The notes under the pieces are model-generated. The model saw only the letters and a list, made by a program, of their open reading frames with translations, searched no databases and was not told where the DNA came from. From positions 62,001-126,000 of the forward strand of contig CAJURU010000007.1 of the NCBI GenBank assembly GCA_910588845.1: a DNA stretch of 64,000 bases, written 5' to 3'. Shown piece after piece: positions 8,757 through 17,608 of the stretch. The position numbers and the translations under genes were made by a program. The first letter of the stretch is position 1, and each line of letters begins with the position of its first letter. This DNA is from an uncultured Lachnospiraceae bacterium. Lineage in GTDB: Bacteria > Bacillota > Clostridia > Lachnospirales > Lachnospiraceae.

Positions 8757-10240
8757 TTCTCTCTCACCACCCTTTCCTCTCTTGCAGCTTCACGCACATC
8801 GTATACTTTCGAGGGAAGCTTCCTTCCCTTCCCATACTCGATCAGGCTCCCTGTACAGAATATATGCTCATCCAAGTGTTTTTCTACCCACCGCAGTCTC
8901 AAATAAGCAACACACCAACCGATAAGAGAACCTGCGACAACACCGATACCATACCAGGTCTCGAAAAGCCGGGATGCATAGATACTAATGCCCAGCGTAA
9001 CCGCAACAAAGATGGCAGCCGTAAACATTGCCCCTATCCAGTCGTTGTAATAATAGAGGAAAATGATAGAGGAATACATCAAAAACAAGATAAAATACCC
9101 GGCGGCCAAACATGGATAAATCTGCATCACAAGCCCGGAAAACCCATACTGCGGCAGCATGACGACACAAATCAGGAAAATGCAGATAGATATGATAAAC
9201 TGGATGCGCACCAGGTTCATCAGCTCCGCTGCCAATTGCCGGAACATCCGCTTTTGGGCATTGCGGATATCCACGGCCCTGCCTCCGATTACCGCCTCGG
9301 AATACCCTTTATATTTTTCGCGGAAATGCATTTCCAGCCTGGAAATTAATATAACCGTCGAGGAAATATTGGTAAACATTGCCAGGCAGGTCGCCATGTC
9401 ATAGGACGGTGCACAGACGAAGCTATCTGCTACTACCATTTTAATGCCCGTCGTCCAAAATACAAAATTGTGGATAAACAGACCCACCGTATAAAATATA
9501 TCCGTCATAACCAATGGCCACAACCGTTTAAAATAAGCGAGCACCGGCCGATATCTGCCGCTGTTCTTTTTAAAGTAACGCTTCACCATGGCAATCTCTT
9601 CACAGGCAATCAAAAGAAACCCCGCCGTGAGCGATACCAACATGGAATCCGTCACCGGAACGGAAAAGACATGCACCAGGATCAGTGACATCACAAAGGA
9701 GGACGCCATGCCAACGAAGAAAAAGATCGTAATCTTTTTGTAGTCCTTACAGATTTGCAGATACTTGATGGCGTAAAACACCAGCACGCAAGACACATAC
9801 CCGCAGAACCCGGTAAACACATATAGTACGCCTACCTTTCCTACAAGAACCTCATAGATACAAAAAGGTATTCCCAACAGGCTGCTCAAAATCACATTCA
9901 AAAACAAACCAATATAGAAACAGGGCATGATATCTTCATACCGCTCCTCAAAAATCACATCCGACATATATTTCGACAACACCGAATTAAACGGCGCCGT
10001 GGTAAGCAGGGAAAAGATAAACATATAGAGGATTGTGCAGGACATCAGCTGACGCGGCGCATAAGATACTTTGGAGAGTTCCAACGCCTGCCCCATCAAT
10101 GTAATATTGCCGATAACCAGAAACATTGGCGCCACTGTCACTACCGCGCTATACCCGAATCCAATTAAGTCTGATACTAATGTATTTTTTTCAAAAATCT
10201 GATTCAGCCTTACTCCAATTCCTGCCATAACAACAACCAT
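8753..10240 (-). CDS. pelG: PelG, Pel polysaccharide membrane transporter
   Basis: 495 residues, about 12 membrane segments. The start MAGIGVRLNQIFEKNTLVSD followed by a glycine/alanine-rich helix is the diagnostic N-terminus of PelG (MOP flippase-like, PF16933). In Pel systems PelG forms the inner-membrane synthase/export complex with PelD, PelE and the glycosyltransferase PelF. The first ATG is at 10240, but most relatives begin at the internal ATG at 10228; neither has an ideal ribosome site. It lies 27 bases after pelF. Length is close to the family norm. Family call confident. Confidence 0.92.
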   Translation of the reverse strand: MVVVMAGIGVRLNQIFEKNTLVSDLIGFGYSAVVTVAPMFLVIGNITLMGQALELSKVSYAPRQLMSCTILYMFIFSLLTTAPFNSVLSKYMSDVIFEERYEDIMPCFYIGLFLNVILSSLLGIPFCIYEVLVGKVGVLYVFTGFCGYVSCVLVFYAIKYLQICKDYKKITIFFFVGMASSFVMSLILVHVFSVPVTDSMLVSLTAGFLLIACEEIAMVKRYFKKNSGRYRPVLAYFKRLWPLVMTDIFYTVGLFIHNFVFWTTGIKMVVADSFVCAPSYDMATCLAMFTNISSTVILISRLEMHFREKYKGYSEAVIGGRAVDIRNAQKRMFRQLAAELMNLVRIQFIISICIFLICVVMLPQYGFSGLVMQIYPCLAAGYFILFLMYSSIIFLYYYNDWIGAMFTAAIFVAVTLGISIYASRLFETWYGIGVVAGSLIGWCVAYLRLRWVEKHLDEHIFCTGSLIEYGKGRKLPSKVYDVREAAREERVVREK

Positions 10241-10267
10241 GCCTTTCTATCTATTTACATCAGCCAG

Positions 10268-11926
10268 TTATTTCAAAGTTTCCCTGTCATCCGTTTTTTC
10301 TATATCCGCCCAGCCATCAATCGAATCTTCTTCTATATCTGCCCAGCCGTCAGACAAATCTTCTTCTATATCCGCCCAGTTATCAGACGAATCTTCTTCT
10401 ATATCCGCCCAACTGTCAAACGTCTCATCTCCAACATCCGTCCAGTCTTCCTGCGGTTCTACGAACGCATCTTCCTGCGGTAGCTCTTCCTGGCTCACGA
10501 ACAATCCGTCCTCAAAACCCGTATATATTTCTTCATACGTTTTCTTCATATCTGAAATCTTATACTTCTGCATCAGGCGCCGGTAACCATTCTCGCCCAT
10601 TCTCGTGCGCCGCTCAGAATTATTCGCAAGCTCTAATATCGCATGAGAAATCTCTTCAATGTTCATAATATGGGTAAGGATTCCACCTTCTCCAAAATCA
10701 TCTCCCTCACCGTACAGCAGTCCGCGGCAATTTCCAACATCTGTGGCAATGACAGGCTTGTGCGCCGCATAACTTTCCAAAATCGTCAGCGGCTGCCCCT
10801 CGCTGATACTGGTGAGAATTGTCATATCCATACGCCCCAGATAATCTTTCACATTAATCCTCCCCGTGAAGACGACGTCTTTAATCTGCATGGCCTCTAC
10901 AAGATCAAAACATTCCTCGGCATATTCCTTATCCTCGTCATACGGTCCCATAATCCACAATTTCAGTTTCGGCTGCCTGGCTTTTGCATAGCCGAACGCC
11001 TGGATCATAGTCTTGACGTCTTTGATGGGCGTCACCCGCAGCACCGCGCCGATATTGATATATTCCTCATCCTCCTCCGTCTTAGGCGCCAGACGGTCAA
11101 AACCCTGGATATTGATTCCATTTGGCGTCACCACGGTCTTGCTGCCCGGGCAGCCCAGCTCAATCTGTAACTCCCTGGCATGTTCGTAGAGGCTGGTAAC
11201 CAGATCCGCCTTATCATACGCTAACTTGGACATCTTGCGGAACTGCTCAATCCAGATATTCTTGTAAATGCCCTTCACCCACTTGGCCTTAATTAATTCC
11301 TCTTCCCGCTCCCTGGTGTAGATACCATGCTCCGAAATCAGCAGCCGGCTTCCATGAAAATAATTTGCCATGCTGCCCAGCACGCCCGCATAACCGGTCG
11401 CCACACAATGGTATAAATCCGCTCTGGGCACATCCATCATCAACGTATGGAACAGCGGCAGATAGATGGAACGCATCGTCCATAGAAAATCTGAAAATAC
11501 AACTTGACTATATTTTAAATTATAGCAATCCATGACTATATGGAAAAAATCAGGGCCCATCAAGAGCTCATTCAGCGACAAATCCGGTCTGCGGAAAAAT
11601 TCAAACAAGGTGGGCCAGTCAATTTCCTGATTCAGCACTAAGCTACGAAGCGCCTTATACTGCTCATCCTTCATCTTTAGGGATTTCTTCTTCCTGTTAT
11701 CACACCAATCCTCATCTTCCAGGTACAGTTCATGTACCTCCGTTAAATTCTCCGGCAAATCATAGACAAACTTCCCCCGAAAAGAGCGGTTCGCCACAAT
11801 TGTAAGCAATATGAATTCCGTCTCCGGAAATGAATTGATTAAGCTGTGTATCCAGCTCGATACACCGCCCACCACATATGGATAACATCCCTCTGCAACA
11901 ATGCAGACCTTCAAATAACCCGCCAT
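10268..11926 (-). CDS. pelF: PelF, GT4 glycosyltransferase of Pel synthesis
   Basis: LKVCIVAEGCYPYVVGGVSS near the N-terminus is the signature of PelF, and ISEGQPLTILESYAAHKP is the EX7E motif. PelF uses UDP-sugars (UDP-GlcNAc/GalNAc in characterised systems) to build the Pel polymer in the cytosol. The frame is open up to 11989, but the ATG at 11926 sits behind TTAGGAG and gives the standard N-terminus; the ATG at 11935 is also possible. The C-terminus is unusual: after the GT-B fold come about 75 acidic residues ending in tandem 11-residue WADIEED repeats. It is followed at 27 bases by pelG. Confidence 0.93.
   Translation of the reverse strand: MAGYLKVCIVAEGCYPYVVGGVSSWIHSLINSFPETEFILLTIVANRSFRGKFVYDLPENLTEVHELYLEDEDWCDNRKKKSLKMKDEQYKALRSLVLNQEIDWPTLFEFFRRPDLSLNELLMGPDFFHIVMDCYNLKYSQVVFSDFLWTMRSIYLPLFHTLMMDVPRADLYHCVATGYAGVLGSMANYFHGSRLLISEHGIYTREREEELIKAKWVKGIYKNIWIEQFRKMSKLAYDKADLVTSLYEHARELQIELGCPGSKTVVTPNGINIQGFDRLAPKTEEDEEYINIGAVLRVTPIKDVKTMIQAFGYAKARQPKLKLWIMGPYDEDKEYAEECFDLVEAMQIKDVVFTGRINVKDYLGRMDMTILTSISEGQPLTILESYAAHKPVIATDVGNCRGLLYGEGDDFGEGGILTHIMNIEEISHAILELANNSERRTRMGENGYRRLMQKYKISDMKKTYEEIYTGFEDGLFVSQEELPQEDAFVEPQEDWTDVGDETFDSWADIEEDSSDNWADIEEDLSDGWADIEEDSIDGWADIEKTDDRETLK
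10295..10411 (-). repeat. 33-base tandem repeat encoding an acidic PelF tail
   Basis: Three full and one partial copies of a 33-base unit encode WADIEEDSSDN, WADIEEDLSDG, WADIEEDSIDG and WADIEKTDDRE. The unit keeps the reading frame, so copy number can change without breaking the gene. The tail is strongly acidic and lies outside the glycosyltransferase fold. Confidence 0.9.
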
Positions 11927-11960
11927 TTGCACCATGCTCCTAATCACAACTGCCTGCCCC

Positions 11961-11978
11961 AAGAGGCGTCCGCCTCTT
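11961..11978 (-). promoter_or_regulatory. Hairpin between the DUF2194 gene and pelF
   Basis: AAGAGGCG (11961-11968) and CGCCTCTT (11971-11978) are perfect inverted repeats in the roughly 60-base gap ahead of the preferred pelF start. No U-tract follows on the minus strand, so a terminator is unlikely. It may be an RNA-processing or stabilising stem that sets pelF levels apart from the upstream genes. Confidence 0.4.
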
Positions 11979-11994
11979 TTATGAGACATCAGAA

Positions 11995-13860
11995 CTATTT
12001 GTCTTCAAAATAATAATATCTGTCGTGGGCTTCCTCTAATACCAGCTGCACCTCCGGCTCCGTCGCCGTCACCAGGTACGCGCCGTCCTCTATTTTCTCA
12101 AACTCAGCTCCCTTGGCCTGTTCTATCTTCTCTCCATGCGTTCTAAGGACAAAGCTTGCTTCTTTCTCAAAATTGGAAATGTGAAGAGAAATCACATCGC
12201 CTTTCCGCTCCTGCTGATAATCCAGGGCAAGAAACCTGCGGATACGCATATCACTCTCCGCGAGAGTCGTCTTTTGAAACTTTCTAAATCTTTTCCAATA
12301 CGTGCTGGTATTGCCCGCATATTTGCGCGACAGCTTTTCCCAGGAATCCTCGTCACTGGCCGGATGCGCAACAGGGTTGATATCAACCTGAATATTGGAA
12401 TACCCTAACGCTGTTTGAATGCTCATCATGCGCAAGTCCTCGCCAAACGTATGGCTGTAACCGTCGCAGATACCGCTCTGCCTGACAATCCCGTCCCATT
12501 GAAAAGACACAAGCTGCGCAGAAGCATCGTAATCCGCCAAGACAGTCCGCACCTTCGCGAACTTCTTGCGCTTTAGCGCATCCGCCATCTCCTCATCCGT
12601 CATATTCCCCTGATAGAGTGACAGCACCGAATAATCCGGTACGACCTTATCTAAAAATTTTACATCCTCATCCAGCTTTTCTGAAATATCCATTTCCCTG
12701 ACATGCGTCCCGGACAGGCCTGCTTCCGCGTTCTGTTCCTGAAAGAGCTTCATATAATAGACAAGCGTTTCCCCTTCCGGCTCCAAATCGTCCTCATAGT
12801 CGGTCTGGGGCGTAAGCATACACGTCATCTTATTAGAATTCTGTTGAGCCACAGACACCAGTCCCGGCCACACAATATCGCGGTAAATAGCTTTTAGTGG
12901 CTGGCTGTAACGCTCCATCAGCTCCGCCTCATTTTCATCCGCCAAATCAGGAAAGTTGAGGACTGTTAAATTCTGGGCATTGATGACCGGATAGAGATCG
13001 TAGTCCTTCATCTCCAACATCATAGAACTTAAAATACCAATTCCCGCATTACTGGAAAGATAGTCGCCGTTTACGGCGAACACCATGGCTTTCTGGTACT
13101 TATTGCGCCATATAATGGCCGGTAGGTTCTGATTCTTCATAATCACATCCCCATTGGACATCATATAGTACTTTTCCATTTCCTCATCTTCCATCATCCC
13201 GTGCATAAACATTTTAGCGCCGCCGGAAATACGATACCAAGGCATCGCCAGATTAAGGTCTTGCTGAGTTTCCTCCATCGTCTCATCCAAAATAAATTCC
13301 CGAATTCCCCCCAGCAGAAATCCATCCATAAGCCGGATGCCCTCGACCGTAATCCTGTCACGGATTATTGCGTTGATGCCAAGCAGTTTCCGCAGCTTGG
13401 GATTTTTAGATACCTCCGTCACATCGGGCAGATTACAAAAGATTAAATTGATTCCCAAATCTGTATAACCCGCCAGTACAGAAATATCCTTATCCATATC
13501 CAAATAGGCCGTATCTACCAGAACCGCTTCCGGCAGATTGTCCTTATCCGGTACATATTCCGCCACGGATTTACAACTTTTGAGGTAACGCTTGGTGTAG
13601 AGGCTCCATTGCTTTACCATGCCGCCCACAAAACCGTCCTCCTCATCGCCGATATATACGACAAACCTTGCAGATTTCTTAGCGTCCGCCGCAGACGGCA
13701 GATGGACAGACTGCGCCGTAAATGTACTGTCTGCTGTTTCCTCATATTCATTTTGACCATAATTGTTCACACGGTTCTTAATAATCTCAGGAACCTGGAA
13801 CATAAACACTACCACCAGCATAATCAGCGTGATAGAAAAAAAGTTTCTGCGGGATACCAT
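11995..13860 (-). CDS. DUF2194 membrane-anchored protein, PelA-like part of the Pel locus
   Basis: 621 residues. Residues 7-25 form one membrane anchor (FFSITLIMLVVVFMF), and the rest should face outside. About residues 65-290 look like a Rossmann-type domain (ARFVVYIGDEEDGFVGGMVK). The stretch near 370-385 (MTCMLTPQTDYEDD) resembles the start of the deacetylase-like barrel of DUF2194/PelA, but a full Asp-His-His metal triad is not clear (only GTHVREMD nearby). In Pel systems PelA deacetylates, and in Gram-negatives also hydrolyses, the polymer; here this protein is the best candidate for that slot. GGAGGAG five bases upstream supports the start. Confidence 0.7.
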   Translation of the reverse strand: MVSRRNFFSITLIMLVVVFMFQVPEIIKNRVNNYGQNEYEETADSTFTAQSVHLPSAADAKKSARFVVYIGDEEDGFVGGMVKQWSLYTKRYLKSCKSVAEYVPDKDNLPEAVLVDTAYLDMDKDISVLAGYTDLGINLIFCNLPDVTEVSKNPKLRKLLGINAIIRDRITVEGIRLMDGFLLGGIREFILDETMEETQQDLNLAMPWYRISGGAKMFMHGMMEDEEMEKYYMMSNGDVIMKNQNLPAIIWRNKYQKAMVFAVNGDYLSSNAGIGILSSMMLEMKDYDLYPVINAQNLTVLNFPDLADENEAELMERYSQPLKAIYRDIVWPGLVSVAQQNSNKMTCMLTPQTDYEDDLEPEGETLVYYMKLFQEQNAEAGLSGTHVREMDISEKLDEDVKFLDKVVPDYSVLSLYQGNMTDEEMADALKRKKFAKVRTVLADYDASAQLVSFQWDGIVRQSGICDGYSHTFGEDLRMMSIQTALGYSNIQVDINPVAHPASDEDSWEKLSRKYAGNTSTYWKRFRKFQKTTLAESDMRIRRFLALDYQQERKGDVISLHISNFEKEASFVLRTHGEKIEQAKGAEFEKIEDGAYLVTATEPEVQLVLEEAHDRYYYFEDK

Positions 13861-13884
13861 AAGAACTCCTCCAACGCTGCACCG

Positions 13885-16461
13885 TTATTTATCTACGTCA
13901 ATGGCAAAATTGAACGGCCGATATAAATCCTGCTCCACACAATAACAAACAAAATTGTCTGACTCATAGTACACTTTCACCTCATTGGGATAATATTTTG
14001 CGAACTCCTGCGCCCACTCATACAACTTTGACATTTCAATCAGGCGGTTCACTCCCTGGTACATGGAAATCCCCGACCCGACCGGCAACGGCTCGTCGGC
14101 ATATATCGGCGCTATCTTTGGTTCATCGCCGCGGTATGCCCTGCCGTACATAATCGGTATCTTCTCTATGAAAAAATAAACCTTTGAGGTGGGAATCGTC
14201 ACCGAATGCGTCCTTCCCTTCCGCTCCACATCCTTCAAGAAGGTGTGCACCTCGTGGTGATACCCATAGTCCTCCCCCATACGAAGCTCATCGTTGGCAG
14301 AACAGATTGTCCAGGTAAAATCTTTATTATCATGTAAAATATTTGTCAGGCAGAGAATCGCGTCGTTAGTCTGCAACGACTGCCGCTCGGGCGGTTCGCG
14401 CAGCAACCCTGCCTGGCTGCTGCACACAGCCACCGCCGCTAACGCTGCCAGAGACACCGTGTGCAAAATCCACTTCTTCTTAAACCAGCCGAACAATAAC
14501 TGTAATATACCGTCTGCGCAAAGGCTCCACGCCGCCGCCAGAACATAGGCGTAGAAAATGCAAGTCCTGATAGCGTCCATAAGCGTCGGCAGTCCCAGCC
14601 GTGAGGACGCCTGCAAGATAGACAGCATCACCATTCCCGCGGACAGCGAGAGACATCTCGCCGCATAATCCGTCTGACGCACCAGGAAAAATATCACAGA
14701 CAGCGCTGCCAGCAAAGCAATTGAACCCACAAGCATCATCTGGAAGTACGGATAACTGTCCAAAATGATATAGATTCTCATGGTCTCCCAAAAAGCAGAA
14801 AACGCTGATTTCAGCTTCGATATCACTCTTTGGGGAAGAGATTTCTTAACTACCGTCACAGCGCTCTGCGCACTTTCATGATTGCCGCCAGACGTCGCCG
14901 CCCTTTGCCGCCCCTGTGCGTCCGCGCCATTTTCTACAGCGCCGCCCGCACCGGCAGAACCGCCTTCGTCCGTTTCCTCCTCGTCTTGCGCCGGTATATT
15001 CTGTATATACTCTTGATTATTCTCTCCTGAAATAACTTTCATGCCCCATCCCAGAGACCCTTGCAACGGCGTCCCCATTGCAAAAGCAATCAGCATGGGC
15101 AGTATGGCAATGAGAATAGACAATATACCGGTCAGTATAACTTTTCCCAGATATTTGGGACGAAACAGCCGGAAAAAATACCCGCAGGCAACGCCGATAC
15201 ACAAAAGACCGGCAATCATCGTATCGTAAAAATGCGCGGAAAGCGTCATGCCAAAACTGATAGCAAAACCGGCCAAATACCAGAAATCCGCAGTGAGAGG
15301 CTTCCTCGTCTTTGGGGACTTTCTCCCTCTTTCCACTTTCCGAAACCCAAAACGTTTCTTTCCCGGCTCTTCTGCTGCTTCCCGCACCGCCTGCTCCCGC
15401 TGCGGGCGAAGCTCCGTCCTTACGATACCATCCTCTTCAATCCTGATAATACTCTCTTCCGATAAAGGCAGCGGCTCTTCCCCTGCCGCCGCATCGACTT
15501 CCACAGCCTGTATAATCCTGTTCTTGGCCGCAGCGGCCGTTCCACCTTCCTTTGCTTTTTTTACTTTCTGTTCTTTCCTGACGAAGAACGCGAATAAATA
15601 ATAGATAGAGGGCAGTATGAAAATCATGCCGAATTCCTGTGGCAGCGTACTAAAAAAGCGAATATAAGTATTCTCCCCAAATACCTTGAGGAATACATAC
15701 ATAAACACTCCCACATACGGCGCATATTTTGATTTACAGCAATATTTAATAAACGCCAGCAGAACATAATGTATCATCAGATTCTGAGAAAAGCAGAAAA
15801 CCCTCAGCAAGACATACGTCGGTATGGCAAAAACTTCATGCAGATAATAAATGACACAATGAAACCCGAAGGGATAGATGCCGGCAACAAACATCTTATT
15901 CCTGCTTAGATAATTGATCCAATAATTGTGTACCGGCAAATCCGATTCGCAATAACCAAAATATTGTACAAGATTTGTACCATACACATAGCAAAGCCCC
16001 GCCGTCAATGCCGCAATCAGCAAAATATCAATGATATTCGCACGAATCACGCGGAATAATTTGCGCAACGCTTTTTTCACCAGTTTCCAAATTGCCGCGC
16101 GCACTCGCCGCAAAAACAGGCGAACGCCAAACTGCCCGCCGGCAAGACGTTCCAGGTAATCAAGCCCCTCATGCACTGCCTGCAACGGTTCTTTTCGGTA
16201 AAGAACAACATAGATTGCCGCGCACGGGACGATTGTAAAAAGGATTAACGTCACACGATTGGAAATATGCAGTAATTCCAGGACAGACACGAGATTCATC
16301 ATATAGAAATTCCCGACCATCTGATACGCGATAAAGCGCTCGCAAAATCTTAATTTATGTAATTTGCGATACAGCAGCGCCGCCGGAAATAAAAAGGTCA
16401 CCACAAGATATGCCATAAGACACCCAATCGTCTGTAAGATAGTCAAAACTTCCATTGACAC
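13885..16461 (-). CDS. Large polytopic membrane protein of the Pel locus, GT-C-like layout
   Basis: About 858 residues with many hydrophobic segments: two at 8-80, then clusters near 148-170, 200-310, 400-475 and 580-690. A long charged loop rich in Glu/Lys/Arg lies at about 305-400. The first external loop after the third helix carries YCESDLPVHNY, an acid/His motif in the place where GT-C enzymes hold catalytic acids. The C-terminal 150 residues are soluble and look extracytoplasmic. I do not recognise a named family. The frame opens at 16470, but a perfect AGGAGGTGAT lies so close that the GTG at 16461 is the more likely start. Possible roles: polymer synthase partner or export channel. 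Confidence 0.6.
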   Translation of the reverse strand: MSMEVLTILQTIGCLMAYLVVTFLFPAALLYRKLHKLRFCERFIAYQMVGNFYMMNLVSVLELLHISNRVTLILFTIVPCAAIYVVLYRKEPLQAVHEGLDYLERLAGGQFGVRLFLRRVRAAIWKLVKKALRKLFRVIRANIIDILLIAALTAGLCYVYGTNLVQYFGYCESDLPVHNYWINYLSRNKMFVAGIYPFGFHCVIYYLHEVFAIPTYVLLRVFCFSQNLMIHYVLLAFIKYCCKSKYAPYVGVFMYVFLKVFGENTYIRFFSTLPQEFGMIFILPSIYYLFAFFVRKEQKVKKAKEGGTAAAAKNRIIQAVEVDAAAGEEPLPLSEESIIRIEEDGIVRTELRPQREQAVREAAEEPGKKRFGFRKVERGRKSPKTRKPLTADFWYLAGFAISFGMTLSAHFYDTMIAGLLCIGVACGYFFRLFRPKYLGKVILTGILSILIAILPMLIAFAMGTPLQGSLGWGMKVISGENNQEYIQNIPAQDEEETDEGGSAGAGGAVENGADAQGRQRAATSGGNHESAQSAVTVVKKSLPQRVISKLKSAFSAFWETMRIYIILDSYPYFQMMLVGSIALLAALSVIFFLVRQTDYAARCLSLSAGMVMLSILQASSRLGLPTLMDAIRTCIFYAYVLAAAWSLCADGILQLLFGWFKKKWILHTVSLAALAAVAVCSSQAGLLREPPERQSLQTNDAILCLTNILHDNKDFTWTICSANDELRMGEDYGYHHEVHTFLKDVERKGRTHSVTIPTSKVYFFIEKIPIMYGRAYRGDEPKIAPIYADEPLPVGSGISMYQGVNRLIEMSKLYEWAQEFAKYYPNEVKVYYESDNFVCYCVEQDLYRPFNFAIDVDK

Positions 16462-16522
16462 TGCCATCACCTCCTAAACATACAGAAAAAATAACGCTGA
16501 CAACACCGCTGAAACATTTGCG

Positions 16523-17608
16523 CTAGCTAAATGTGCGAATTAACGCCAATGTCTCCCTGTCGATAACAATGCTGGACTGCTTTAAGGCGTCCAGCGTCTC
16601 AAAGAACTTCTCTTTCTCCTGCGCCGTGAAGTACAGCTTGAGCCTGCATGTATAGCTGGAAAGTTCTTCTGGATACTGTGCGGCTGCACGGCTGCACCAC
16701 ATTTCCATCGTCTCAAAATCTTTGATATCCAGCAGACGCAGGCAGATCCACTCGTAATACTGGCTCGTAAACCGATAGGGCGCCTTGCGGTACAGCGCTT
16801 CCCCCACCTCGGCAAATTTCTTCACCATGTTCTTCTGCTCCATCTCTGTAAAGACTTTCTGCTCCAACATATTGTTCATATAGGGAATCAGATAATATTC
16901 ACAATCTGTCTGATCTTCCTCTTCCTTCTCAACCTCCCGCCAGATCTTCTGCACATTGCCGCGGAAATCATTGAGCTCGTCTTGCAGGACGGACGCCGCA
17001 TAATGCGAGGTCTCCGAGTCCGGGCTGTTTAAGGCCAGCGAAATAGCCGCCAGCGAATTATGGACATCGCCGCGAATAACATTGAGCATCAGGCTGCGCA
17101 GGCTTTCTTTATCGCTGACTGCAATCGCCTCCTCCAAGGGCGCAATATTCCTCTCGCGCTCCTCGTCCGCGCGCTCATTCGTGCGCACGCGCTCTTTGCT
17201 GAATACAACATCTTCCAGATGGACGTCCTGACGAAATATAAACCGAAACAGGAGATGCCCTACGCCAAAAAAAATCGGTCCCGCCAGCGGACATAGCAAC
17301 ATGACGACAAATTTCATGACGTATACAATTCTGCCGTCTTTCATGGGAAGCTCTTCTTGCGTCTCCTCATCTTCCGCTGCTTCTTCCTGCGCGCTCTTTG
17401 ATTTATCTTTGGTCTCAGCTTCTTTTTGCACATTCTTTGGCTTTTCTTCGGTCCCTGTTTCTTCCTGCGCGGCTTCTGCTTTCTTACGCTCCGCCGCGTC
17501 TTTGCTCTCACATCGCTTGACATAAAGCAGCCCAAACATTAGATACAGCGCCGACACGATCGCATTGCCCAAAAGGATGCAAAAGAAGATTATCTCCTTT
17601 ACCGTCAT
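16523..17608 (-). CDS. PelE-like membrane/TPR protein
   Basis: 361 residues. One membrane segment lies at 6-30 and a second at about 95-125 (YVMKFVVMLLCPLAGPIFFG). Between them is a Lys/Glu-rich cytosolic linker with imperfect repeats (EEAAEDEETQEE and similar). The last 200 residues are helical and TPR-like (RKAPYRFTSQYYEWICLRLL). This matches PelE, which links PelD to the rest of the synthase. Its ATG overlaps the TGA of the PelD-like gene by four bases, as expected for a coupled pair. Assignment rests on topology and position rather than strong motifs. Confidence 0.65.
   Translation of the reverse strand: MTVKEIIFFCILLGNAIVSALYLMFGLLYVKRCESKDAAERKKAEAAQEETGTEEKPKNVQKEAETKDKSKSAQEEAAEDEETQEELPMKDGRIVYVMKFVVMLLCPLAGPIFFGVGHLLFRFIFRQDVHLEDVVFSKERVRTNERADEERERNIAPLEEAIAVSDKESLRSLMLNVIRGDVHNSLAAISLALNSPDSETSHYAASVLQDELNDFRGNVQKIWREVEKEEEDQTDCEYYLIPYMNNMLEQKVFTEMEQKNMVKKFAEVGEALYRKAPYRFTSQYYEWICLRLLDIKDFETMEMWCSRAAAQYPEELSSYTCRLKLYFTAQEKEKFFETLDALKQSSIVIDRETLALIRTFS

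Noticed and set aside
10295..10411. 33-base repeats considered as a short CRISPR array
   Set aside because: No spacers; the repeats are contiguous, in frame and encode the PelF tail.
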